Shown here: piece by piece, positions 9,754 to 17,633 of the stretch
Layout of the letters: each line of letters starts with the position of its first letter
How positions within the stretch are numbered: the stretch's first letter is position 1
From: an uncultured Eubacteriales bacterium
GTDB taxonomy: Bacteria > Bacillota > Clostridia > Peptostreptococcales > Anaerovoracaceae
NCBI GenBank assembly: GCA_902776725.1
Contig: CACYQX010000009.1
Coordinates: 23,485-87,484 of the forward strand
Length of the DNA stretch: 64,000 nucleotides
Reading direction: 5' to 3'
The notes under the pieces: generated by a model
The model's database searches: none
Seen by the model: the letters and a program-made list of their open reading frames with translations, nothing else
What the model was told of the DNA's origin: nothing
Made by a program: the position numbers and the translations under genes

Positions 9754-9801
9754 GTCCTCTTCCTCTCTTTGATAATTGAATAATTCCGGATTAGGGGCAA
9801 T

Positions 9802-10085
9802 AAAAAGTCCCCAAATGATTGTTGGGGACGATTATATCTATAACCGCGGTACCACCCCAGTTGCATACAGCTTGCACCCGCTTTCTCCGTCGCGGATAAC
9901 ATACTGTGCCTCTCTTTGGAATGTCGGACTCGGGAGTGATATTCGCCTGTCGCAGGATCACCGTCCGTCTCTCAGCCCTGACGCTTCTGCGCCACCGGAC
10001 AGACTCTCTGTAAGGGTCTTACTCTGCCGCTACTTTGTCTCCTTCACAGCCCGTATAGTCTTTGGCTCTGCCAAAGCAATTGTAC
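9802..10085 (-). promoter_or_regulatory. T-box leader (isoleucine) controlling ileS
   Basis: Untranslated leader that senses uncharged tRNA-Ile and allows read-through into ileS. The conserved T-box GGTGGTACCGCGG reads on the minus strand at 9844-9856. The terminator GTCCCCAA/TTGGGGAC with a T run lies at 9802-9830. A candidate specifier codon ATC (Ile) lies at 9938-9940 in the sequence GAATATCACTCC. A stem I-like stretch with an AGAGAG motif precedes it. The 410-base gap between ileS and the next gene is filled by this leader and its promoter. Confidence 0.92.
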
Positions 10086-10091
10086 CTTGCT

Positions 10092-10120
10092 AGTCTAACA
10101 CATAGAGCTAGCAAAATCAA
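10092..10120 (-). promoter_or_regulatory. promoter of the ileS T-box leader
   Basis: TTGATT (10115-10120), a 17-base spacer and TAGACT (10092-10097) place the transcript start just before the T-box stem I. Confidence 0.7.
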
Positions 10121-10164
10121 TGGTTTATCTGCCCGAACAAATTGGATATAAACTCCACATTCTC

Positions 10165-11001
10165 TTATTCGGAAACTTTACCGCATACGCTGCAATAACT
10201 ATATGTTTCCGTTTCGTCGTATGCTTCTTTATCAACAACCCAAACATCTTTGGTTGCTTTTTCATAAGAGCCGTGCCTATCAATTTCACTTTCTGGTATC
10301 GTTCCACCTTCAAAATTGGATGGATCTATATACCAAAGGCTATGCTCAAGAAAATCATCAAAGGTATCAAAACCTTCTCCACAGAGGCAAACAATCATTT
10401 CTCGCGGCTCATAATGACCTTCTTCATCGTGGTGGATGGTATTGCTTACGCTCACCCAGCTATGGCCGGTCGCATATATGGTTTCAGCATAACCGGAACC
10501 GCAGGTTAAGCACTCATATGTCCTTGAGCCATTCGTCTCACAGGTGGCCGCTGTTACGCTTACCGTATAGTTATGTCCTAACGCAGGCGTTACCTCTATA
10601 TGGCCATCCCCACAATTCTCGCATATTTTCCCTTTTTCACCATCTTTATCGCAGGTCGGTTCAGTATCAACCTCTTTATAATTGTGAGCAATTGCAGGAA
10701 TTGTCTCTGTATGACTATCCCCACAATTTTTACACTTCAGTTCCTTCTTACCTGCAGTTTCACACGTCGCTTTGATCTTGATGGTTTCTTTGTAGTCATG
10801 TCCGGTCGCAGGGAGCGTCTCAGTATAGGTGCTATCACATTCATAGCATTCAAACTCTGCTTCGCCATCCGTCTCGCAAGTTGGATCGATCCTACTTATT
10901 TCCTTGTAACGATGGTCATGCGGTTCCATCCTACATCCGGATAACATAAACAGCATTACCACAAGTATCGAGTTGATCAAAACAAGAATAAACTTCTTCA
11001 T
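10165..11001 (-). CDS. Cys-rich tandem-repeat lipoprotein, function unknown
   Basis: A 278-residue surface lipoprotein with lipobox MLSGC (Cys 23). After it come four tandem repeats of 37-38 residues, each starting HxY and containing a TC, a CxxC(G/D) pair and an ending PATGH. A divergent tail has two further Cys pairs (CLCGEGF, CSVCG). The regularly spaced cysteines and histidines suggest metal binding or disulfide cross-bracing, but no function is known to me. The start has AAGGAGGA five bases upstream. It has its own promoter (11045-11073), just after the pnp terminator. A second protein with the same kind of repeat is encoded at 41785-42543. Confidence 0.8.
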   Translation of the reverse strand: MKKFILVLINSILVVMLFMLSGCRMEPHDHRYKEISRIDPTCETDGEAEFECYECDSTYTETLPATGHDYKETIKIKATCETAGKKELKCKNCGDSHTETIPAIAHNYKEVDTEPTCDKDGEKGKICENCGDGHIEVTPALGHNYTVSVTAATCETNGSRTYECLTCGSGYAETIYATGHSWVSVSNTIHHDEEGHYEPREMIVCLCGEGFDTFDDFLEHSLWYIDPSNFEGGTIPESEIDRHGSYEKATKDVWVVDKEAYDETETYSYCSVCGKVSE

Positions 11002-11044
11002 TGGTCTCCTCCTTATAGGTTCTTACTAAGGCTTCTTATTAGTA

Positions 11045-11073
11045 AATATGCAATAAAACATAAAAACTGTCAA
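11045..11073 (-). promoter_or_regulatory. promoter of the repeat lipoprotein
   Basis: Perfect -35 TTGACA (11068-11073), a 17-base spacer and -10 CATATT (11045-11050), about 45 bases before the start codon. Confidence 0.65.
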
Positions 11074-11096
11074 CCGCGCGTGTATGCGCTTTGATA

Positions 11097-11131
11097 TCAA
11101 AAAAGGCATAGCCGCAGTCGGCTATGCCTTT
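11097..11131 (-). terminator. Rho-independent terminator of pnp
   Basis: A 12-base stem, AAGGCATAGCCG (11103-11114) with CGGCTATGCCTT (11119-11130), is followed on the minus strand by six T. Confidence 0.9.
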
Positions 11132-11146
11132 AATAAAATTTTCTTT

Positions 11147-13252
11147 TTATTCCGGAAGCTCGGTTCTAAGAAGGTTGATCCTGTTCTGACTGTCGATTTC
11201 GCTTACCTTTACTTCTACGGTATCGCCGACATTCATGATATCCTCTACCTTCTCTACTCTGTGCTTAGCCATCTTGGAAATGTGGAGGAGCCCTTCCTTA
11301 CCCGGGAGAATTTCTATGAATGCACCGAAGTTCATAATTCTCGTTACGGTACCTTCATATACTTCGCCAACTTCTACGTCCTTTGTGAGCGCTTCTATTT
11401 CCTTCTTGGCTGCTTCAGCACCTTCCATATCAACGCTGTAGATTGTTACGAGGCCATCGTCGTTGATGTCGATCTTGGCGCCTGTTTCAGCGATGATTCT
11501 GTTGATGGTCTCTCCTCCCTTACCGATGACGATTCTGATCTTATCCGGATCTATCTTCATGCTCATGCTTCTGGGAGCGTACTTGGAAAGCTCAGGACGA
11601 GGTCCCTCAAGTTCTTCAAGCATGATACCCATGATATGCATGCGGCCTTCCTTTGCCTGTGTAAGAGCCTGCTGGAGGATTTCTCTTGAGAGTCCGTGAA
11701 CCTTGATATCCATCTGGAGTGCGGTTACACCGACTTCCGTTCCCGTTACCTTGAAGTCCATGTCGCCAAGGAAGTCTTCCATTCCCTGAATGTCGGAGAG
11801 AACAACCATGTCACTTGTTCCGTCTTCGTTAACTCTCTCGATAAGACCCATAGCTATACCCGCAACAGGTCTCTTAATCGGAACGCCTGCGTCCATAAGC
11901 GCAAGGCAGGATCCGCAGGTTGAAGCCATGGAAGATGAACCGTTGGAGCTCATTATCTCCGAAACGACTCTGATGGCATATGGGAATTCTTCTTCGCTGG
12001 GGAGTACCGGAAGAAGCGCTCTCTCTGCAAGTGCACCGTGACCAATTTCACGACGGCTTGCACTTCTTGGAGCCTTTGCTTCTCCTGTGCAGTAGCCCGG
12101 GAAGTTATAGTGATGCATATAGCGCTTCTCTGTCTGCTCTGTGATTCCGTCAATGGTCTGGGTCTCGGAAAGCGGAGCCAATGTGCAGCAGCTAAGAGCC
12201 TGTGTCTGTCCTCGCTTAAAAAGTCCCGTTCCGTGAACTCTCGGAAGAACGCCGGTCTCACACCAGATCGGTCTGATTTCATCAACCTTACGGTTGTCCG
12301 GACGGATGCCTTCGTCGAGAATCATCTTACGAACATTTTCCTTCTTGATGTTATACATGATGCCTGAGATGTCGCCGAGGTTATCGGGGTATTCTTCTGC
12401 AAAATGCTCCTGAACGTCCTTCTCAACAGCTTCCATATTGGCAAGTCTCTCCTGCTTTTCAACTGTGTGAATAGCATCTATCATCTTCTGCTCGCCGTAA
12501 GCCTTAACAGCCTCTTCCATTCCTTCCGGCAGAACCTTCTCTTCTATGACCTGCTTCTCTTTTCCGACTTCGGAAACAACTTCCTCTATGAACTCAACGA
12601 TTTTCTTTATCTCTTCGTGACCAAAGAGAATAGCGTCGAGCATTTCCTCTTCAGGAACTTCGAGAGCACCGGCCTCTACCATCATGATTGCTTCTTTTGT
12701 TCCTGCAACTGTAAGGTTGATGTCGGATTTTTCTCTCTGCTCGAGTGTCGGGTTGATGACGAGGCGTCCGTCAACTCTACCTACTCTTACGGAACCCGTT
12801 GGACCCTCCCACGGAATATCCGATGTTGCGAGAGCAACGGATGAACCTATCATAGCCATGATGTCGGTCTCGCAGTCTAGGTCGACTGAGAGAACTGTAG
12901 CAACTACTACGATGTCGTTGTGATATGTCTTTGGGAATAGCGGTCTAAGCGGTCTATCCATAAGTCTTGAACAAAGGGTTGCCTTTTCGCTTGGACGTCC
13001 CTCTCTCTTAATAAACCCGCCCGGAATCTTTCCCATAGCATACATTTTTTCTTCGTACTCGCAGGATAGAGGAAGAAAATCTACGTCTCCTCTTGGCTCC
13101 TTGGAAGCACATGCCGTTACGTTGACTACGGAGTCTCCGTATCTTACCATGCACTGTCCGTTGGCCTGCTCAGCCAGGTTTCCGATTTCCAACTGGAGAA
13201 GTCTTCCTCCAATTGCCGTCTTAAATGTTCTGTAATCTGTAAATCTTGCCAT
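11147..13252 (-). CDS. pnp: polyribonucleotide nucleotidyltransferase (PNPase)
   Basis: Phosphorolytic 3'-5' exoribonuclease of RNA turnover, usually a trimer. Two RNase PH-like cores occupy the first 550 or so residues. A KH domain with GKGG (IVIGKGGETINRI) and a C-terminal S1 domain (YEGTVTRIMNFGAFIEILPG) follow. I start at the ATG at 13252, giving 701 residues; an in-frame TTG at 13264 is one base from the AGGAAGGAG ribosome site, too close to be used. It follows rpsO with a hairpin between them, the usual order in bacteria. Confidence 0.97.
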   Translation of the reverse strand: MARFTDYRTFKTAIGGRLLQLEIGNLAEQANGQCMVRYGDSVVNVTACASKEPRGDVDFLPLSCEYEEKMYAMGKIPGGFIKREGRPSEKATLCSRLMDRPLRPLFPKTYHNDIVVVATVLSVDLDCETDIMAMIGSSVALATSDIPWEGPTGSVRVGRVDGRLVINPTLEQREKSDINLTVAGTKEAIMMVEAGALEVPEEEMLDAILFGHEEIKKIVEFIEEVVSEVGKEKQVIEEKVLPEGMEEAVKAYGEQKMIDAIHTVEKQERLANMEAVEKDVQEHFAEEYPDNLGDISGIMYNIKKENVRKMILDEGIRPDNRKVDEIRPIWCETGVLPRVHGTGLFKRGQTQALSCCTLAPLSETQTIDGITEQTEKRYMHHYNFPGYCTGEAKAPRSASRREIGHGALAERALLPVLPSEEEFPYAIRVVSEIMSSNGSSSMASTCGSCLALMDAGVPIKRPVAGIAMGLIERVNEDGTSDMVVLSDIQGMEDFLGDMDFKVTGTEVGVTALQMDIKVHGLSREILQQALTQAKEGRMHIMGIMLEELEGPRPELSKYAPRSMSMKIDPDKIRIVIGKGGETINRIIAETGAKIDINDDGLVTIYSVDMEGAEAAKKEIEALTKDVEVGEVYEGTVTRIMNFGAFIEILPGKEGLLHISKMAKHRVEKVEDIMNVGDTVEVKVSEIDSQNRINLLRTELPE

Positions 13253-13300
13253 CTTAATAAACAACTCCTTCCTGTTTATTGCTCGTTTTTTACCATATAT

Positions 13301-13331
13301 ACAAAAATCGGCGGGGTAGTTACCCCGCCTA
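13301..13331 (-). terminator. terminator-like hairpin between rpsO and pnp
   Basis: GGCGGGGTA and TACCCCGCC form a GC-rich stem followed by GATTTTTG on the minus strand. It may partly terminate after rpsO; a processing role in the rpsO-pnp transcript is also possible. Confidence 0.8.
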
Positions 13332-13344
13332 AATTTTTCCAGTA

Positions 13345-13611
13345 CTACTTTCTCAATCCTAAACGAGTGATAAGAGTTCTGTATCTTTCGATGTCCTTCT
13401 CCTTAAGATAGTTAAGAAGGTTCTTTCTCTTACCTACCATCTTCAGAAGACCACGTCTTGAATGATGGTCTTTCTTGTGAACCTTGAGGTGCTCGTTCAG
13501 ATCATTGATTCTTGCTGTGAGTACTGCTACCTGTACTTCCGGGGAACCTGTGTCGCCGGCTTTGGTCTCATACTCTTTGATAATAGCTTCTTTCATTTCC
13601 TTGGTAATCAT
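13345..13611 (-). CDS. rpsO: 30S ribosomal protein S15
   Basis: The 88-residue S15 binds the central domain of 16S rRNA early in 30S assembly. Family marks include [33 protein letters not shown] and the ending [13 protein letters not shown]. Its length is standard. A consensus-like promoter lies about 100 bases upstream and pnp follows. Confidence 0.98.
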   Translation of the reverse strand: MITKEMKEAIIKEYETKAGDTGSPEVQVAVLTARINDLNEHLKVHKKDHHSRRGLLKMVGKRKNLLNYLKEKDIERYRTLITRLGLRK

Positions 13612-13712
13612 TGTTTTTCCTTTCTCCTACGCCAATCCTGGCATTTCCATACACATCTACCGAGTTTCCGCCGGAGCAGCGTAAAACCAAGTAGAAGTAA
13701 ATCAACCGTGAT

Positions 13713-13742
13713 ACTATAACATATTATAGTAGGAACTGTCAA
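13713..13742 (-). promoter_or_regulatory. promoter of rpsO
   Basis: TTGACA (13737-13742) and TATAGT (13713-13718) with an 18-base spacer, or TTATAG with 17, in an otherwise AT-rich stretch. Confidence 0.7.
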
Positions 13743-13775
13743 TCAGCGAAATCCTGCGATTACGCGGTCAAAATC

Positions 13776-14429
13776 CTAGCTGTAATATCTGAATACGCCC
13801 TTGACTAGACCGAGAATTTTGGCATCTTTTACTATAATCGGGCTCATTGTATCGTTCTCCGGCTGAAGTCTTATATGATCTTCTTCCTTATAGAAGGTCT
13901 TGACCGTGGCTTCGCTCTCAAAACCATCGACCATGGCAACTACTATATCGCCATTTCTTGCGGTTTCTCTTTGTTCAACAAGAATCAGATCACCGTCAAA
14001 GATACCGACATTTATCATGCTCTCCCCTCTAACCTTGAGCATAAAATTGGTACCCTCCACATATCGCGAAGGCATCGGGAATGTGTCCTCTATGTTCTGA
14101 TCAGCCAAAATAGGCGTTCCTGCGGCTATATTTCCGATTACGGGGATTTCCACCGTGTTCTCGAATGAAACATTTCCAAAGCCGCTATCCTGCTTTCCGC
14201 CGCCCTTTTCGGTAAGTACGAGCGCTCTCGGCTTTGCGGGGTCCTTTCTGATATAGCCCTGAGCTACAAGGCTTGCTATATCCTTATGGACGGTCGAAGT
14301 GGACTTGATATTAAGCGCCGTTCCGATTTCTCTTACGGTTGGCGCATATCCCTTTCTTCTGACCTCGGCCTGCATGAATTCCAAGATTCTCTGCTCCCTG
14401 GCCCTCGCCTTATCCTTTGCCTTTGACAT
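13776..14429 (-). CDS. lexA: LexA repressor
   Basis: SOS repressor and self-cleaving serine protease. The 217 residues contain an N-terminal winged helix with APTVREIG and STSTVHKDIASL. The Ala103-Gly104 cleavage bond sits in NIAAGTP, the catalytic serine is Ser137 in GESM, and the lysine is Lys177 in EATVKTF, so autoproteolysis should work. The linker is slightly long. Its own promoter carries a LexA-box match (14498-14509) overlapping the -35 region, in line with autoregulation. It lies between rpsO and a membrane protein gene on the same strand. Confidence 0.97.
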   Translation of the reverse strand: MSKAKDKARAREQRILEFMQAEVRRKGYAPTVREIGTALNIKSTSTVHKDIASLVAQGYIRKDPAKPRALVLTEKGGGKQDSGFGNVSFENTVEIPVIGNIAAGTPILADQNIEDTFPMPSRYVEGTNFMLKVRGESMINVGIFDGDLILVEQRETARNGDIVVAMVDGFESEATVKTFYKEEDHIRLQPENDTMSPIIVKDAKILGLVKGVFRYYS

Positions 14430-14471
14430 ATATTTGCTCCTTTCAGGTAATTTCGGTTATTCCACACCGCG

Positions 14472-14509
14472 ATTATACCATAATGCGAACAAAAAGTAAA
14501 CATAAGTTC
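14472..14509 (-). promoter_or_regulatory. lexA promoter with overlapping LexA operator
   Basis: On the minus strand -35 TTTACT (14495-14500), a 17-base spacer and -10 TATAAT (14472-14477). The box GAACTTATGTTT at 14498-14509 matches the Gram-positive SOS consensus GAAC-N4-GTTY with one off-consensus central base and overlaps the -35 element. Confidence 0.75.
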
Positions 14510-15127
14510 TTAAATTTTTCTTTCGTAGTGCTCGCCGACTTTTTGGAAGCCCATCTTGTCGAGGTAAGTCATATGGTTTTCGGTAGGTCCGTCGTATATG
14601 AGTTTGCTTATGCCCTCTTCCTTTAGCCTCTTCACCAGGAATAATCCGATAGAAAAGTCCCTGTACTCCGGGAACGAATAATCGAGTATGAGGTTCATAA
14701 CTTTGTCTTCTTCTTTTCCCACGACTATCCCTACCGGATTCCCCTCACAAGTCACTATATATGTCCTGTTCACGTCCGCTCTGTTCTCATCCTCGTGGAT
14801 ATTGATTCCGGGGAAGCATTTTTCTATGTCTTCGTGTTGCCTTTTGAGAATATACTGAAGATAACGGTCATCCTCTTCGACCTTTATCAAATCGTAATGG
14901 TGGCTCGTATGGCGCATCTTCCACAGAAATCTGAGGTTGATCAGGACCAAGCAGAAATTCATCACCGCGGTCGGGTACGAATGAATTATGAGAGCATAAA
15001 CCATAAATATTATGCTGCCTATCGTGTTGATTATTCTCAGCTTAAATACCGATGTCATGAGGAATGACACCAGCACCAAAAAAGAGCCTATATAACCAAC
15101 GAGTTCAATTATTGTTTGTCTATCCAT
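14510..15127 (-). CDS. YgjV-like membrane protein with a C-terminal GNAT-like domain
   Basis: A 205-residue protein. The first 75 residues form about three transmembrane helices resembling the YgjV family (GYIGSFLVLVSFLM, IGSIIFMVYALI, AVMNFCLVLINLRFLW). From about residue 115 the sequence looks like an N-acetyltransferase fold: TYIVTCEGNPVGIVVG, then SIGLFLVKRL and the closing YLDKMGFQKVGEHYER. The substrate is unknown and the GNAT call rests on pattern only. There is no ribosome site; the -10 element lies six bases before the ATG, which predicts a leaderless mRNA. lexA follows. Confidence 0.75.
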   Translation of the reverse strand: MDRQTIIELVGYIGSFLVLVSFLMTSVFKLRIINTIGSIIFMVYALIIHSYPTAVMNFCLVLINLRFLWKMRHTSHHYDLIKVEEDDRYLQYILKRQHEDIEKCFPGINIHEDENRADVNRTYIVTCEGNPVGIVVGKEEDKVMNLILDYSFPEYRDFSIGLFLVKRLKEEGISKLIYDGPTENHMTYLDKMGFQKVGEHYERKI

Positions 15128-15133
15128 GCCTAT

Positions 15134-15162
15134 ATAATACAGTCAGCAAAGAGCAATTACAA
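15134..15162 (-). promoter_or_regulatory. promoter giving a probable leaderless transcript
   Basis: TTGTAA (15157-15162), a 17-base spacer, and TATTAT (15134-15139), with only six bases between the -10 hexamer and the ATG at 15127. Confidence 0.65.
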
Positions 15163-15236
15163 GGATGCAAAAATAAGCACTTGTGATACACTATGTAGTA
15201 GCTATTACTTTTGATCTAAGCGAGGTTGATTCTGCG

Positions 15237-16019
15237 ATGGATAAGCTATATATCGATTTTAACTGTGATCTGGGCGAGCTCGAGGACGGCGGACTTTCCG
15301 ACAGACTGATTCTCCCCTTTGTCACCTCTGCAAATATAGCCTGCGGTTATCACGCAGGAAACAAAGAAAGCATGGAGCGCACCGTCCGTGCCGCTCTTGA
15401 ATTCGGATGCAATATAGGTGCACATCCGGGATTCCCCGACAGAGAAAACTTTGGCAGAACCGAGATGGAGCTTACCCGCAGAGAAATTCGTCAGATAGTT
15501 AGAGATCAGATAGCATCTCTTGGGTCTATCTGCGACGAGCTTGGCGCTACCATAAGCCACGTTAAACCGCATGGCGCACTCTACAATATGGCCGCCAGAG
15601 ACTACGACATCTCCCTCGCAATCTGCGAAGGCATGATTGATGTATATGGCGACGACTGCCCTATTATCTTTGGTTTGGCAGGAAGTAAAACAAAGGAAGC
15701 CGCAGAGTCCCTTGGTCTCCTATTTGCCGGCGAAGTATTCTCCGACCGCGGCTATATGCCGGACGGAAGTCTAGTCCCAAGGACGATGGCGGGAGCATTG
15801 ATCAATGACGAGACCGAAATAATCAATCGAGTAATAAGAATGATAGTCAATAAAGAAGTTACAGCGATAGACGGAAGCGTCGTACCAATTCAGGCGGACA
15901 CCCTTTGTCTCCACGGAGACGGAGAACACGCAGTTATATTCGCCGAGAAAATAAGCGATGCGCTTAATAATGCAGGTATTTCTTTGGTTCCATTAAACAG
16001 AGATCAAATCAATGGATAA
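15237..16019 (+). CDS. pxpA: 5-oxoprolinase subunit PxpA (LamB/YcsF family)
   Basis: With PxpB and PxpC it hydrolyses 5-oxoproline to glutamate using ATP. The protein opens DFNCDLGE and includes ANIACGYHAGN, GAHPGFPDRENFGR and HVKPHGALYNMA, all characteristic of the family. I choose the ATG at 15237 (260 residues) since family members begin just there; an upstream GTG at 15183 would add 18 unlikely residues. The next gene overlaps its 3' end by eight bases, so translation is coupled. The complex may be non-functional here because the third subunit is broken. Confidence 0.95.
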   Translation: MDKLYIDFNCDLGELEDGGLSDRLILPFVTSANIACGYHAGNKESMERTVRAALEFGCNIGAHPGFPDRENFGRTEMELTRREIRQIVRDQIASLGSICDELGATISHVKPHGALYNMAARDYDISLAICEGMIDVYGDDCPIIFGLAGSKTKEAAESLGLLFAGEVFSDRGYMPDGSLVPRTMAGALINDETEIINRVIRMIVNKEVTAIDGSVVPIQADTLCLHGDGEHAVIFAEKISDALNNAGISLVPLNRDQING

Positions 16020-17112
16020 GTACAAAATCAATCTTGTGGATGCCGGAGACAGCGCCGTCTCTATTCGCTTTCCGCAGGAAATCTCAGAAAAAATTCATAG
16101 AGAGGTAATCTATTATCTGGACTTAATCCGTTCCTCTGCACTCGAGGGCAAAATACCGGGAGTTCTTGATATTGTTCCCTCTTATGCCGCAATCCTATTG
16201 CGATTTGATCCTTTGATTACGGACGGAGAAACCATTAAAAACACTCTTGAAGAAATTCTTATTTCGAATCCCTCTTCAGCAGCCCATAAATCACAAAGAC
16301 GCGTAATAGAAATTCCCGTGGTATATGGCGGAGAATACGGTCCCGATTTGGAAGCCGTTGCGGAGCATACCGGTCTTTCCACAGAAGAAGTTATACGCCT
16401 TCATTCCGAGCCCGAGTACCCCGTCTATATGATCGGCTTCCTTGCAGGCTTTCCGTATCTCGGAGGACTTAACCCTGCCCTCGCGACACCGAGGCTCGCT
16501 TCTCCCAGGCTTTCCGTTCCTGCAGGGAGCGTCGGCATCGCGGATAAACAGACGGGAATCTATCCTGTTGAATCTCCCGGAGGCTGGCAGATAATCGGTC
16601 GCACCGATGCAAAGCTCTATGATCCATATTCAGATAAGCCCTTCCTCGTTTCCGCAGGAGACGTTATTAAGTTTGTTCCTGTCGACAAACTCAACATCAA
16701 CGGAGATGATAATAGTAACTCAGAAAATAAAAGCGAGTGTGAGCCCGCTCTTCGCATCCTCTCCTCCGGTCCACTGACAACGATTCAGGATCTTGGACGA
16801 AACGGATATATGGATAAAGGGATCTCCGTCTGCGGCGCGATGGACGCAAATGCTCTCGCCGAACTTAATCTAATGCTCGGGAACTCAGCAAGCGCAGCAG
16901 GTCTCGAGGCAACTTTTATAACGCCAAGAATAGAATTTTTAAGGGACACCATATTTGCCGTATCGCCATCAAAGCAAAGGCCGGCGAGATTTTTGAGAGC
17001 TTTACCATGCAAAAAGGTATTCGCACGTATTTTGCTTTTGCAGGCGGAATCGACGTTCCACCAGTACTCGGAAGTCGCTCCACAGATATCAAAAATAGAA
17101 TCGGAGGGCTGA
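16012..17112 (+). CDS. fused 5-oxoprolinase subunits PxpB-PxpC, truncated by frameshift
   Basis: Residues 1 to about 225 are a complete PxpB (KipI-like) domain with GFLAGFPYLGGL, VPAGSVGIADKQTGIYP and GGWQIIGRT. After a Ser/Asn-rich linker, PxpC (KipA-like) starts at about residue 246 with LRILSSGPLTTIQDLGR. PxpC homology stops near base 16962, and the last 50 or so residues are out-of-frame sequence. The rest of PxpC continues in another frame to 17633. PxpB could still be made, but the complex would lack a whole PxpC. PxpB-PxpC fusions are known elsewhere. An assembly error cannot be excluded. Confidence 0.85.
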   Translation: MDKYKINLVDAGDSAVSIRFPQEISEKIHREVIYYLDLIRSSALEGKIPGVLDIVPSYAAILLRFDPLITDGETIKNTLEEILISNPSSAAHKSQRRVIEIPVVYGGEYGPDLEAVAEHTGLSTEEVIRLHSEPEYPVYMIGFLAGFPYLGGLNPALATPRLASPRLSVPAGSVGIADKQTGIYPVESPGGWQIIGRTDAKLYDPYSDKPFLVSAGDVIKFVPVDKLNINGDDNSNSENKSECEPALRILSSGPLTTIQDLGRNGYMDKGISVCGAMDANALAELNLMLGNSASAAGLEATFITPRIEFLRDTIFAVSPSKQRPARFLRALPCKKVFARILLLQAESTFHQYSEVAPQISKIESEG

Positions 17113-17633
17113 ACGGAAGAAAACTCGCGGCGGGTGATGAACTCGCACTATTTGATTGTGAAAATGATCGGCTTTCGGATATAGATATTGCAGCCGATAT
17201 TTCATCATCATCTTACGATGCTCCGGCCTATGGCGCTGACGCTATCGTCCTATACATCACTTCAGGTCCGCAGTACGACGACATAAGCGACGACGGCATA
17301 TCCCTATTCTTAAATAGCGAATATACCGTTTCCACAGCATCTGACAGGATGGGAACAAGGTTTGACGGCCCCTCCCTCGCCTTTGCCGATGGGAAAGACG
17401 GCAATATAATTACGGATGGCCTTGCACCCGGCGCGATTCAGGTGACATCTTCAGGTCAGCCTATTCTCATGAATATCGACTGCCAAACTACGGGAGGATA
17501 CAGCAAGCCGTTCTGGCTCGCCTCCATCTCCAAAAAACAAGTCGCCCAGTTAAGACCGGGCGACAATGTTAAATTTGTTCTTATCAAAACCGCCGACGCG
17601 GTTTCCCTATTAAGAGAATCCTTTAATCTTTAA
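16962..17633 (+). pseudogene. C-terminal part of PxpC in a shifted frame
   Basis: This frame resumes PxpC with AIKAKAGEIF, then RTYFAFAGGIDVPPVLGSRS, then a biotin-carboxylase-carrier-like region down to SGQPILMNIDCQTTGGYSKP. An ATG at 17007 has no convincing ribosome site. Compared with intact homologues, the join lacks about 17 residues, including the conserved TGAD segment, so this is a small deletion with a frameshift rather than one lost base. No other stop codons occur, suggesting a recent event or an assembly error. The stop overlaps the end of the convergent uraA by three bases. Confidence 0.8.

Noticed and set aside
16940-17010. Programmed frameshifting in pxpC
   Set aside because: No slippery heptamer or downstream stimulator is seen, and about 17 conserved residues are missing, so deletion is simpler.
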